From the NCBI GenBank assembly GCA_015207365.1, contig JADEXA010000026.1, forward strand, positions 23,146 through 87,145: 64,000 nt of DNA. The letters are read 5' to 3'. Position numbers and translations under genes: made by a program. Source of the DNA: Vacuolonema iberomarrocanum LEGE 07170. GTDB lineage: Bacteria; Cyanobacteriota; Cyanobacteriia; Elainellales; Elainellaceae. Positions 1-9,309 of the stretch are shown one piece after another; the first letter of the stretch is position 1; each line of letters begins with the position of its first letter. The notes under the pieces are model-generated. The model saw nothing but the letters and a program-made list of their open reading frames with translations. It made no database searches and was not told the origin of the DNA.

Positions 1-480
1 TGGGAGAGCCGATATTTTCACATCACTATTGGGGGTATCGGTAGTCTATCTCACATTTCTACCAATGAAAGACAGGTCAAACAAGCAATTGAAACGCCTA
101 CGATCTGATGACCGAGGGGTGGCTATAGAACCTACTTTAGCCAATTATCCTTGCGTATATTTACATACAAAATCAATGTTTTTCAGAGCGCTTCAGTAGT
201 CTTATGAGACAAAAACCAGTCTCAGAGAAAATTTAGGTAAAAACAACGAGTTTTACTCCCTATATTTCTAATTTTTTATGGGCACAATACTTTCAAGATC
301 TTTGTCGTGACATAAGGCTAGATATTTAATGATCTGTCTTGATCAGTATCCATTCTTATAAGCACCGCCTAGTATTTCGCTTTATCTATTCTTGTTGAAA
401 CGGAACATCATCTTTGTCTGTCTTTCAACAGTTATAGAAAAAGTAGGTGTTACGTTGAAGGTATTAAACCACATTGCTTC
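1..480. other. Leading non-coding stretch
   Basis: No convincing open reading frame or RNA gene is visible here. The stretch is AT-rich compared with the genes downstream and probably holds the 3' flank of a gene outside the window plus the upstream region of the polysaccharide operon. Confidence 0.5.
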
Positions 481-516
481 AAAGCTATACATAACTGTGT
501 AGCTATATATAGCTTT
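481..516 (+). promoter_or_regulatory. Nested palindrome upstream of the polysaccharide operon
   Basis: AAAGCTATA at 481-489 is repeated inverted as TATAGCTTT at 508-516. The 14-bp AGCTATATATAGCT at 501-514 is itself a perfect palindrome. The site lies about 20 bases before the first glycosyltransferase start and overlaps where a promoter or operator would be expected. Function is inferred from position and symmetry only. Confidence 0.35.
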
Positions 517-536
517 GATTCGCTTCTATTGGAGAC

Positions 537-1634
537 ATGATGCAATCAACTTTGCCTTTAGTTTCAGTGGTTATTCCTGCCTATAACGCAGAGATTTTTA
601 TTGAGAAAACACTAGAATCTTTTTTGGCGCAAACCTATCAAAATTTAGAGATTTTAGTGGTTGATGATGGGTCGAGCGATCGCACCGCAGAAATTGCTCA
701 AAGTTATGCCACAAAAGATTCTCGGATTACTCTGATTCAACAACTGAATGGCGGGGTTGCAGCCGCTCGTAACCGAGGCATTCGGCAGGCAAGAGGAGAA
801 TTTATTGCTCCAGTAGATGCGGATGATGTTTGGCACCCAGAGGCCGTTGCGTTGATGGTGCAGCGCTTTGATACAGCTTCTGAAGAGACTGGGGTTGTCT
901 ATGGTTGGTCGCTGGATATCAACGAGTCAGGGAAGGTAATAGGGGGCTTTCACGCCGCAACAATTGAAGGCTCGGTGTTAAAAACACTGCTTTGTCATAA
1001 TTTCTTGGGGAATGCCAGTTCTACCCTCATCCGACATGTCTGTTTTGACCGAGTGGGTGGCTATGACGAACAGTTGAAAGCACAAAATGCACAAGGTTGT
1101 GAAGACTGGGATCTGTACTTACGTCTAGCGGAACATTACACCTTTGCGGTAGTGCCAAAGTTCTTGGTTGGGTACCGCAAGTCCTCAAATGGAATGTCGA
1201 CAGATTACCGTAAGATGGCGCGATCGCAACGGCTCATGCTCGACAAAGTGCGCGAGAGCCACCCAGAGATTCCAGGCATGTTGCATCGACTCTCTCGCAG
1301 CAGCTTCTATTTATATCTCGCTCAACAAAGCCATACCAACAGTGAGGCTGGCGATACGCTTCATTGGCTTTGGCAAGCAGCTGTGGTGGATCCGATTACT
1401 CCCTTTTGCCGTTTAGGGTTTTATCAATTGGCCATTATCAATATCATTCGATGCATCTGGGCGATGGTGCGTCCTCATCACAAGCCACTCTCTGTCGCTT
1501 GTCAGCCAACCTCCCCCAGCTCTTCTCGCTTATTGCAAACCGCTTCATCTAAGGATGGATTGGTTCATCGGTTGAAAGTGCGGCTCAAGCTCTGGGTTGG
1601 TTCCCTATTGCACCAATCGTTATTGCGGATTTAG
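537..1634 (+). CDS. Family 2 glycosyltransferase
   Basis: Predicted GT-A fold family 2 glycosyltransferase of 365 residues that would transfer a sugar from a nucleotide-sugar donor to a growing polysaccharide. The N-terminus has the family opening SVVIPAYNAE, followed by VVDDGS and a DAD metal/nucleotide-binding motif at residues 94-96. A second acidic motif, CEDWDLYLR, near residue 188 matches the catalytic-base region of GT2 enzymes. No membrane segment is evident, so it is likely cytosolic or peripheral. GGAG lies 5 bases before the ATG. It is the first gene of a run of six same-strand genes (two glycosyltransferases, ABC exporter, methyltransferase, hydrolase), pointing to an exported glycan. 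Donor and acceptor cannot be told. Confidence 0.88.
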   Translation: MMQSTLPLVSVVIPAYNAEIFIEKTLESFLAQTYQNLEILVVDDGSSDRTAEIAQSYATKDSRITLIQQLNGGVAAARNRGIRQARGEFIAPVDADDVWHPEAVALMVQRFDTASEETGVVYGWSLDINESGKVIGGFHAATIEGSVLKTLLCHNFLGNASSTLIRHVCFDRVGGYDEQLKAQNAQGCEDWDLYLRLAEHYTFAVVPKFLVGYRKSSNGMSTDYRKMARSQRLMLDKVRESHPEIPGMLHRLSRSSFYLYLAQQSHTNSEAGDTLHWLWQAAVVDPITPFCRLGFYQLAIINIIRCIWAMVRPHHKPLSVACQPTSPSSSRLLQTASSKDGLVHRLKVRLKLWVGSLLHQSLLRI

Positions 1635-1681
1635 TGAAACTCTCAACGGTCGAGTAAAACATATTCTTAAGGGTTGAATCC

Positions 1682-4366
1682 ATGCTTTATCCCATTAAAG
1701 TTATTGAGATTGAACTGAGTCAGTCGATTCCAGATGTTGACAAGTTAGAGGACTATATTGCAGTAAAAGCCTTAGTCCGTTTGCACGGTGTGCCATTGGG
1801 CTATGTACAAGCACCTGTCACCCTTGGGCAATGTTCGTCTCAGACCCTCTCAAACATAATTTTGGAGCAATCTAGCTGGGCTATTATTGCTCAATTGCTC
1901 AAGAATGGCTTGGCTTCCCCCGATCGCCCTGAAGACCTACGACTAGAAGACTTACTCAATATTCCACCTGCTCCGTTTGAAGGAGGAATGCCACGGGTAA
2001 CGGTTGCCGTTTGCACGCGCGATCGCCCCGACGATATGAAGCTTTGCTTGGAGGCACTCTGTCAGCTCGACTATCCCAATCTAGAAATTTTGGTGGTCGA
2101 TAACGCCCCCAAAACAGAAGGGACGAAAACGTTAATCGACAACCATTATCCTCAGGTGCGCTACATCCGCGAACCTCGTCCGGGTCTAGATTGGGCAAGG
2201 AATCGCGCCATCCTAGAAGCCACGGGCGAAATTATTGCCTACACCGATGATGATGTCGTAGTCGACAAAGGCTGGGTGAAGGCGATCGCCCAAACCTTTG
2301 TAGAGAATCCAGAGGTGATGGCCATCACGGGGCTGGTTGCGCCCTATGAACTGGAAACCGAAGCGCAGGTTTTGTTTGAAGACTATGGCGGCTTTGGTCG
2401 TGGCTTTGAGCAGAAATGGTACCAAGTGCAGCCAGGTCAGTCCTTTCCCTGGCAATGGCTGGGGGCAGGGCAATTTGGCACTGGAGCCAATATGGCGTTT
2501 CGGCGGTCTGTCTTTGACAAGATTGGCTACTTCGACCCCGCCCTGGATGTGGGCACGCCGACGAATGGGGGCGGGGATCTTGAGATGTATTTTCGGGTTC
2601 TAAAAGCGGGACATACCTTGGTCTATGAACCCAAAGCACTGATCTGGCATCGTCATCGCCGCGATTATGCCCAATTGAGACGCCAAATTTCATTCAATGG
2701 CAGCCTCTATGCCTTGTGGTTCAGCATTGCGTTGGCCTACCCCGAAGAAATCTTGTCTTGCCTGAAGATTGCCGTATGGTGGATGTTCTACTGGAACGTG
2801 CGCCGAACCCTTGTTGCAGCCCTACACAAAACGCAGTTCCCGAAAGATTTGATCCTCGCGGAGTTTCAGGGAGCGTTTGCGGGAATGTTGGCGTATCCCA
2901 AAGCGACAAAGCAGGTGGCCGAAATTGCTGAAGCCCAGGGTTGGCAAACGGATAAGCCATTGCCCATTCGGTATCGCCCCGCTGCGGATCAGCAAAAGAC
3001 CAGCCCACCAACATCTGAAGGAATAGCCATTCGCCAGATCGAGTTGAGCCAACCGCTACAGCCGTTAGTCGATCTGGAAGCCTATAGCTCTGTCCGGATT
3101 TTTGTGAGTTGGCACAATAGCCCCTTCGGCAGTTTTGATTACACCAATCAGTATCGGAACGTTCCGGTCACGGCCTTAGCTCGCCTTTTGATGGAAACTT
3201 ACAGCAGTAAGCTGTTGGATCCGGCTGGACGATCCAACTGGGATATGGTGTGGGCCAATGCAATGCAGGCGATCGCCCACACCTACCACCTCTCAGCCAG
3301 CCAGCCGCGACCCAGCCTGCCAGATGCCGTTCCTGTCTCGGTCGTCGTTGCGACGTTCGATCGTCCAGATGATTTGCGGAACTGTTTGCACCATCTGACA
3401 GCGCAGCAGACTAACCGACCCATTGAAATTGTGGTAGTTGACAATCATCCAGCCTCTGGACTCACGCCACCTATTGTTCAAGACTTTCCCGGCGTTGTTT
3501 TGGTGGAAGAAGCTCGACAAGGGCTAGCCTATGCTCGGAATGCTGGGTTTGTGGCAAGTAGCGGCGACATTTTAATTGCCACAGACGATGATGTAACGGT
3601 TCCCCCAGATTGGCTCGAAAAACTGCTAAAACCCTTTGCCCGTGCTGATGTGATGATTGTGACAGGCAACGTTCTGCCGTTAGAGCTGGAAAATCAGTAC
3701 CAGCAAGCCTTTGAAAACTATGGTGGGCTCGGGCGCGGATTCGAACCCTTTGAGGTCAATGGCAGTTGGTATGACCTCTTTCCCCACAAGCCTTCGCCCA
3801 CCTGGTCGCTGGGTGCAACGGCAAACGCTGCTTTCCGGACGACAATGTTTAGCCACCCAGAGATGGGCTTGATGGATGAATGCCTCGGGCCGGGTATGCC
3901 ATCGGGGGTTGGCGAAGATACCTACCTGTTTTACAAAGCGATCAAAGCAGGCTATACCATTGCATACATCCCCGACGCCTATGTGTGGCATAAGCATCGC
4001 CGAACAGAGGCCGCACTCAAGCGCCAACTGTATGGCTATAGCAAAGGCCATGTGTCTTATAACCTCACAACCTGGTTGCGGGATGGCGACTGGCGGGGCT
4101 TGGCGCAGGTTTTGTTAGGGTTACCCTATGCCCATTACTACCGGATCAAAGCATTTTTGCAGCACCAGAGTGACTATCCGATCTCGCTCATTTTTCTGGA
4201 GATATTGGGCAATTTGGCGGGGCCTTGGTCCTTGTGGCGATCGCGCGTTCGCGTGCATAAAGAAGGCCATAGCGCCCCCTTCCCGACACCCCATGAACTG
4301 ACCCTAGCTCAACGGCCTGAACGCTCCATTCACCCATCCGCGATACCAACTACTGTGAAGGGATAG
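1682..4366 (+). CDS. Tandem double family 2 glycosyltransferase
   Basis: An 894-residue protein with two complete GT2 catalytic domains. Each is preceded by a related segment of about 100 residues containing an IELSQ motif (near residues 9 and 452). The first catalytic domain opens with VTVAVCTRDRPDD and carries a DDD motif at 189-191. The second opens with VSVVVATFDRPDD near 549 and carries DDD at 635-637. Both end in a WH(R/K)HRR signature after the acidic GGGDLEM or GVGEDTY motif. The repeat of linker plus domain indicates an internal duplication. Two active sites could build an alternating or disaccharide-repeat chain, which is inference. Eight bases separate it from the exporter permease gene. 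Confidence 0.88.
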   Translation: MLYPIKVIEIELSQSIPDVDKLEDYIAVKALVRLHGVPLGYVQAPVTLGQCSSQTLSNIILEQSSWAIIAQLLKNGLASPDRPEDLRLEDLLNIPPAPFEGGMPRVTVAVCTRDRPDDMKLCLEALCQLDYPNLEILVVDNAPKTEGTKTLIDNHYPQVRYIREPRPGLDWARNRAILEATGEIIAYTDDDVVVDKGWVKAIAQTFVENPEVMAITGLVAPYELETEAQVLFEDYGGFGRGFEQKWYQVQPGQSFPWQWLGAGQFGTGANMAFRRSVFDKIGYFDPALDVGTPTNGGGDLEMYFRVLKAGHTLVYEPKALIWHRHRRDYAQLRRQISFNGSLYALWFSIALAYPEEILSCLKIAVWWMFYWNVRRTLVAALHKTQFPKDLILAEFQGAFAGMLAYPKATKQVAEIAEAQGWQTDKPLPIRYRPAADQQKTSPPTSEGIAIRQIELSQPLQPLVDLEAYSSVRIFVSWHNSPFGSFDYTNQYRNVPVTALARLLMETYSSKLLDPAGRSNWDMVWANAMQAIAHTYHLSASQPRPSLPDAVPVSVVVATFDRPDDLRNCLHHLTAQQTNRPIEIVVVDNHPASGLTPPIVQDFPGVVLVEEARQGLAYARNAGFVASSGDILIATDDDVTVPPDWLEKLLKPFARADVMIVTGNVLPLELENQYQQAFENYGGLGRGFEPFEVNGSWYDLFPHKPSPTWSLGATANAAFRTTMFSHPEMGLMDECLGPGMPSGVGEDTYLFYKAIKAGYTIAYIPDAYVWHKHRRTEAALKRQLYGYSKGHVSYNLTTWLRDGDWRGLAQVLLGLPYAHYYRIKAFLQHQSDYPISLIFLEILGNLAGPWSLWRSRVRVHKEGHSAPFPTPHELTLAQRPERSIHPSAIPTTVKG

Positions 4367-4373
4367 ACGTCTG

Positions 4374-5174
4374 ATGAGAATTCAGCATCTCCGTAGAACA
4401 TCCAAACGCAAGTGGCGACTGGCTTATCTGTGGGATCTGTTGCGATCGCTCGTCGATCGCGATATGAAGCTGATGTACAAGCGATCGGCCTTGGGCATTG
4501 CCTGGACATTAATTAGTCCGCTGCTCCAGCTGGCCGTCTTCGTCTTTGTTTTTCAGATCATTCTGCAAGTCGATATTCCACAATACGCATCCTATGTGTT
4601 TTGTGGGTTGTTGATATGGACATGGTTCCAAAATGCCCTCTTCCAAGCAACCGGCGTCATCATTAGCAGCCGCCCTCTCATTCGTCAGCCGGGGTTCCCG
4701 ATCGCTATTTTGCCGGTTGTCATTGTCACCACCGGGCTCATTCACTTTTTGCTTGCGCTGCCCGTGCTGGTGGTGTTTTTGCTGATTGATGGGGTACAAC
4801 TGACGCCACTGGTGTTGATTTTGCCGCTCCTCAATATCATTCAGTTTGCACTGACGGTGAGCATTGCCTATTTCCTAGCCGCGTTAAACGTGACCTTTCG
4901 GGATACGCAGCATACCCTGGGGGTGGTGCTACAACTCTTGTTCTACCTGACGCCGATTTTCTACGACCTGAGTAGCATTCCGTCGGAATACTGGAATCTC
5001 TATGGCCTCAATCCGTTAGTGCATCTGGTGACCTGCTACCGTCAGATTCTCATCTGGGGCGTTCAGCCGGATTGGGTGGCACTCGCCATTATTTCTGGTT
5101 GTACGGCGATCGCCCTGCCCGCTGGTTATCTGGTTTTCAAGCGCCAAAGCCTGCGCTTTGTTGAGGAAATATAA
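4374..5174 (+). CDS. Polysaccharide ABC exporter permease (Wzm/TagG type)
   Basis: ABC-2 type membrane subunit of 266 residues. The N-terminus has the family pattern LRSLVDRDMKLMYKRSALGIAW ahead of about six hydrophobic segments, including one at LLQLAVFVFVFQ and a late pair around PIFYDLSSIPSEYW. Length and layout match Wzm/KpsM/TagG permeases that move lipid-linked glycans across the inner membrane. Its stop codon directly abuts the ATG of the ATPase gene, and the ribosome site of that gene lies inside its 3' end, so the two are translationally linked. The partner and neighbouring glycosyltransferases support an export role. Confidence 0.9.
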   Translation: MRIQHLRRTSKRKWRLAYLWDLLRSLVDRDMKLMYKRSALGIAWTLISPLLQLAVFVFVFQIILQVDIPQYASYVFCGLLIWTWFQNALFQATGVIISSRPLIRQPGFPIAILPVVIVTTGLIHFLLALPVLVVFLLIDGVQLTPLVLILPLLNIIQFALTVSIAYFLAALNVTFRDTQHTLGVVLQLLFYLTPIFYDLSSIPSEYWNLYGLNPLVHLVTCYRQILIWGVQPDWVALAIISGCTAIALPAGYLVFKRQSLRFVEEI

Positions 5175-6455
5175 ATGCAACACGGCATTGTTGTTGAAAA
5201 TCTGGGGAAATGGTTTAGCCGTTTTCATGCCAAGAAGCCGGTCACGTTTATGGAAGCGGTTATCTCTGGCTTGCGACAGATGAAGCCGGTCGAGCAATTT
5301 TGGGCGCTGCGCCATGTGTCGTTTACAGTCGCGCCGGGAGAAATGCTCGGCGTTATTGGTCACAACGGGGCTGGGAAATCGACCCTGCTGCAATTGCTGG
5401 GTGGGGTTGCCCATCCAACTGAAGGAAAAATTCAGATTCGGGGACGGGTGGGTGCCCTATTGGATCTGGGAGCTGGTATGCATGGGGATCTCACCGGGCG
5501 CGAAAATATTTATGTGATGGCGATCGCCGCTGGCTTGACACGGCAAGCAGTGTCCCGGCGGATGGATCAGATCATCAACTTTGCAGAACTGAATCGTTTT
5601 ATCGACAATCCCGTGCGCACGTACAGCACTGGGATGATGATGCGCCTTGCCTTTTCCGTCGCCATTCATACCGACCCCGATGTGTTATTGATTGACGAAT
5701 TCCTATCGGTTGGCGACCTGTCGTTTCAGACAAAGTGCTTGAATCGCATTGCGGATATCAAGGAGCAAGGATGTGCCATTGTCTTTGTGTCTCACGATGC
5801 GGGACAGGTCGAGCGGTTGTGCGATCGCGCCCTGTGGCTACGCCGGGGTGAGATTGTCGCCTACGGGGAACCGGAAGTGGTGACCGGGCAGTATGTGAGC
5901 GAGATGCGATCGCAAACCCAACAGCGGACCCCGCACCGTCCCCCTCAACTGACCGACGCTGGATCGACGCTAAAAGTGAATGAAAATCGCTTTGGCTCCC
6001 TAGATGTTGAGATCCGCCATATTCGACTATTGCCCAAAGCTGCCATGCGCTCGGGCGAAGCGCTGGCCATCGAGATTGACTATCAACGCCAGCAAAGTAC
6101 AATTGCATCCGCTATTTTCAGTGTTTCGGTTAGTCAGGCCGATGGCCAAAAGTGTATCGATATCAATACCTCGGACATGGGCTGGGCAACGGTGCCACTC
6201 AATGACCAAGGGATACTGCGGCTCTCCATTGATCGCCTAGATCTGGTGGCCGGGGAATACTTTGTCGATGTTGGCATCTATGAGCAAGATTGGAGCTATG
6301 CCTACGACTTTCACTGGCATGTCTATCCCCTCACCATTGAGTCTGCGCTAACCTCTAAAGGGCTAGTGATTCCGCCGATGCGGTGGGATGTTGTGGCTGA
6401 AAATTCCCTGTCTGAAGGTGCTGGATCTGAGTCTGTTCCTCAACTCAAGGTTTAG
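5175..6455 (+). CDS. Polysaccharide ABC exporter ATPase with C-terminal glycan-binding domain (Wzt type)
   Basis: Nucleotide-binding subunit of 426 residues. Walker A GHNGAGKST is at 62-70, the signature is YSTGMMMRLAFS near 151, and Walker B ends in IDE at about 173-175. After the ATPase core there is a linker rich in Gln and Pro, then a C-terminal beta-sandwich-like domain (about 270-410) with the motif LDLVAGEYFVDVGIY. In E. coli O9a-type systems the Wzt C-terminal domain binds the modified end of the glycan and licenses export, so this protein probably reads a chain terminus. The same C-terminal domain recurs in the next gene, a methyltransferase. Start follows the permease stop without a gap. 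Confidence 0.9.
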   Translation: MQHGIVVENLGKWFSRFHAKKPVTFMEAVISGLRQMKPVEQFWALRHVSFTVAPGEMLGVIGHNGAGKSTLLQLLGGVAHPTEGKIQIRGRVGALLDLGAGMHGDLTGRENIYVMAIAAGLTRQAVSRRMDQIINFAELNRFIDNPVRTYSTGMMMRLAFSVAIHTDPDVLLIDEFLSVGDLSFQTKCLNRIADIKEQGCAIVFVSHDAGQVERLCDRALWLRRGEIVAYGEPEVVTGQYVSEMRSQTQQRTPHRPPQLTDAGSTLKVNENRFGSLDVEIRHIRLLPKAAMRSGEALAIEIDYQRQQSTIASAIFSVSVSQADGQKCIDINTSDMGWATVPLNDQGILRLSIDRLDLVAGEYFVDVGIYEQDWSYAYDFHWHVYPLTIESALTSKGLVIPPMRWDVVAENSLSEGAGSESVPQLKV

Positions 6456-6461
6456 AACCCC

Positions 6462-7547
6462 ATGAATGAGCAACGGTCTGTCGCTTCAACCGCCTATGAT
6501 CCCGAGTTCTTCCAGGCGCTGAGGCAGGGCTCTCGCCAATCGGCTCAAATTATCGTCCCGATCGTGCTTGACTGGCTGCAGTCCCAAAGTGTGGTCGATA
6601 TAGGTTGTGGGGATGGCACTTGGTTGTCGGTTTTTCGGGAGCACGGCATCGCAACCCTTTTGGGTATTGACGGAGATTATGTCGATCGCGCCGATCTACA
6701 AATTCCCCACGATTGCTTTGTAGCAGCAGACCTGCAACAGCCGCTTAAGATAGATCGCACCTTTGACCTAGTGGTGTCGCTAGAAGTCGCAGAGCATCTG
6801 CTTGCCTACTATGCCAAGCAATTCGTCACATCCCTTGTCAACCTAGGGCCTGTCGTGTTGTTTTCAGCAGCTATCCCGCACCAAGGCGGGATATTTCATG
6901 TCAACGAACAATGGCCGTCCTATTGGGTCGATCGCTTCAATGCCCATGGATATGTAGCTGTAGATGGATTGCGCAGGTTGATTTGGGATCATCCGCAGGT
7001 CGAACCCTGGTACGCCCAAAACTGCCTGCTTTTTGTACGGGGCGATCGCCTGTCGGACTATCCTGCCCTCCAACCCTATGTCACCCCACATCCACCAGCC
7101 CTTGTGCATCCCAAAACCTATCTACGACGATGCTCCCAGCCTCACCCCATGACCAAAGCCATCGAGCTTGTGTCGGTTTCCCTCTTACCTGCAACCACCC
7201 TAAAGCGGGGGGATGCTTTGGCGATCGCCGTTGACTATCACTGGCACACATCGGATGACGCAGCGGTAATTGATATCAGCCTAACCAATCGCGACGAGCA
7301 GGTTTTCCTCAAAACCCATTTGGCCCTTACCCGTCCCCAAACCGCCGACCCACGCACAAGACTGCGCCTCGACATTGAACGGTTGGATCTTGCGCCCGGA
7401 AACTATTTTGTCAATGTCGGAATCTATACATCTGACTGGCAAGTCACCCATGACCTGCATTGGCATCTCTACGCCTTGACGCTGACTGGAGAGACATCCC
7501 AAGATGGGCTATTGCAGCCACCGTTGACTTGGCAGACTCTGCCATAA
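6462..7547 (+). CDS. SAM methyltransferase fused to a Wzt-C-like domain
   Basis: A 361-residue protein in two parts. Residues 1 to about 200 form a class I methyltransferase with SAM motif VVDIGCGDG at 44-52 and an LVVSLEVAEHL motif IV region. Residues about 225-355 resemble the C-terminal domain of the exporter ATPase just upstream: LDLAPGNYFVNVGIY here against LDLVAGEYFVDVGIY there, followed by DLHWHLYALTL against DFHWHVYPLTI. By analogy with chain-terminating methyltransferases of ABC-dependent O-antigen systems it may methylate the non-reducing end that the ATPase then recognises. That link is inference; the shared domain is directly visible. Six bases separate the two genes. Confidence 0.85.
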   Translation: MNEQRSVASTAYDPEFFQALRQGSRQSAQIIVPIVLDWLQSQSVVDIGCGDGTWLSVFREHGIATLLGIDGDYVDRADLQIPHDCFVAADLQQPLKIDRTFDLVVSLEVAEHLLAYYAKQFVTSLVNLGPVVLFSAAIPHQGGIFHVNEQWPSYWVDRFNAHGYVAVDGLRRLIWDHPQVEPWYAQNCLLFVRGDRLSDYPALQPYVTPHPPALVHPKTYLRRCSQPHPMTKAIELVSVSLLPATTLKRGDALAIAVDYHWHTSDDAAVIDISLTNRDEQVFLKTHLALTRPQTADPRTRLRLDIERLDLAPGNYFVNVGIYTSDWQVTHDLHWHLYALTLTGETSQDGLLQPPLTWQTLP

Positions 7548-7565
7548 GGCGCTTTGAACTACGCC

Positions 7566-9113
7566 ATGCAATTTGCAAGCCCAAACGTTTCATCTCTCCC
7601 TATGCAAATCCGCTTGGCTCGCAACCCGTTTCGTCAGATGTGGACAAGAATGTCGCGATCGCTCATGCGAAGACGTTGGCGCGTCGGCATCGGTTTCGGC
7701 ATGCTCCTTGCTGTGATGCTAACGATGATTGAACCAGCAAGTTCATCCTTGCCTGACCCTCTACTGCTCATGGTTTATGACCATGAAATTGGCGTTAGCA
7801 CCCGCTACATCGGGGCTTGCGAAGGCAACACAGGGTTCGACCGCGCTGATTTCGCTGATCTGAATATCAATACCTACCGCATCTATGGCGGCATGTCGCG
7901 GTGGGAAGCCGAGGATGACGACGGAAACTATGGCTCGCCCTCGATCGCCCAAATCAAAGAGAACCCCAACCTCGTGAACTGGGACTGGTGGGACGAGGTG
8001 ATGACCCATCCTAACGACGGAACCGACTATGGCTTTTCAGGGACGCCGGAAGAGCTTTGGCAAGGGAGTGCGCGTACCATCTTTGACACCCTCAAAGCAG
8101 CTCAGATTCGCCCTGTGGTCACTCTGCGGAATAGCGATCCGGGGTGGGAACCCGCTTGGGCGTTACAGCTCAATCCACCCCGCACCGAAGCCGACTGGAA
8201 TGAGTGGTGGGAGCATGTATTTGCCACGGTGTATTGGTTGAATGTCCGCAATGACTATCACGTTGATGATTGGGAAATTCACAATGAACCCGATAATCGA
8301 CAACAGGGCTGGGGTGGCAATCAGGACGATTACTTTGAATTGATGCGAGTGACTGAAGATGCGATCGCCCATGTCTACAATACCTATCTTCCCAGCCGGG
8401 TTTATCACATCCATGCCCCCAAAACACTCGGCGGCAGTAACTGGCCGAGAGCGACGCTAGACGTAGCTCCTACGTTGTTTGACAGCGTTAATGTCCATAA
8501 CTACGACCGAAATGTCGCAACCTATATCCAACAGGTTCGTGAATGGATGCAGAACTCCCCCCATGCCGATGCACCCCTTTGGATAGGAGAGTGGGGCACC
8601 TATACGACGGGCTATACAGACCTAGCGTTTTCACTCGACCTCATCAAGAACATGATTCGCATGTCCCAGCCTGGCAAGAGCTATGTCCACGGAAGTCATA
8701 TCTTCTCACTCTATGACTGGGGACAAGACGGCTTTTTTCAAGGATTGATTGATGCAGCGGGCGATCGCCGCTTAAGCTACTACGCGTTTCGCTTGGGGAT
8801 TCGGGCATTGCAGGGTGGCAAACCCGTTACGATGACGGCCTTGAGTGACGATCGGGTGATGGCGATCGCTACAAAAGATGATGAGACAACCCTGCAAGTG
8901 CTCCTCGTTAATGATTCAGAAGTAGACGTTCCCATGCGTCTCGACCTACAACGAGTGCGTTCCCAAGGACATGCCTCTATCCGAGAGTTTAGCCATGAGA
9001 TTCACGATGAACAGACCGTAGACTACAGGTTCAACAATGGACAGTTGCAGCTATCGATGCCCGCACAAGCGGCATGGTTATTGACGATACCGGAAGAACC
9101 CTCAGATCCTTGA
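7566..9113 (+). CDS. Secreted clan-A glycoside hydrolase-like protein
   Basis: A (beta/alpha)8-type glycosidase of about 515 residues, probably acting outside the cytoplasm on the glycan made by this operon. A basic stretch then a hydrophobic segment (VGIGFGMLLAVMLTM) suggests a signal peptide or anchor. The acid/base motif HNEPD and the nucleophile motif WIGEWGTY carry Glu residues 101 apart (245 and 346 counted from a TTG at 7554), the usual spacing between strands 4 and 7 of clan GH-A. The C-terminal part looks like a beta-sandwich. The start is uncertain: TTG 7554, ATG 7566 and ATG 7602 are all possible. A decayed second copy lies at about 31.3 kb. Family (GH39/GH5-like) and substrate not determined. 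Confidence 0.75.
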   Translation: MQFASPNVSSLPMQIRLARNPFRQMWTRMSRSLMRRRWRVGIGFGMLLAVMLTMIEPASSSLPDPLLLMVYDHEIGVSTRYIGACEGNTGFDRADFADLNINTYRIYGGMSRWEAEDDDGNYGSPSIAQIKENPNLVNWDWWDEVMTHPNDGTDYGFSGTPEELWQGSARTIFDTLKAAQIRPVVTLRNSDPGWEPAWALQLNPPRTEADWNEWWEHVFATVYWLNVRNDYHVDDWEIHNEPDNRQQGWGGNQDDYFELMRVTEDAIAHVYNTYLPSRVYHIHAPKTLGGSNWPRATLDVAPTLFDSVNVHNYDRNVATYIQQVREWMQNSPHADAPLWIGEWGTYTTGYTDLAFSLDLIKNMIRMSQPGKSYVHGSHIFSLYDWGQDGFFQGLIDAAGDRRLSYYAFRLGIRALQGGKPVTMTALSDDRVMAIATKDDETTLQVLLVNDSEVDVPMRLDLQRVRSQGHASIREFSHEIHDEQTVDYRFNNGQLQLSMPAQAAWLLTIPEEPSDP

Positions 9114-9202
9114 TTTTTGTTGATCCGCGACGAGGGATGGTGTACTGATAATCGTGATTTATATAGCCAAGGCTATACCAATTTTCTTCGTAGAATTGGT
9201 CG

Positions 9203-9290
9203 TAATATCAAATCCGGTTAAAACCCTTGATTTTGTGTCGCGCGGGCAGTGCCCGCGCGACACAAAATCAAGGGTTCTCTGGGTTTTGCC
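9203..9290. repeat. Palindromic repeat, ATATCAAATCCGGTT family, member A
   Basis: Border ATATCAAATCCGGTTAAA is followed by a perfect 26-bp stem (9222-9247 paired with 9251-9276) around a 3-base loop. It lies between the convergent glycosidase and DUF411 genes, where it could terminate both. The right border differs from the family pattern and reads GGTTCTCTGGGTTTTGCCC, shared with the hairpin at 10665-10718. Confidence 0.8.
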
Positions 9291-9309
9291 CTATGCCCAG
9301 GAATTGGGC

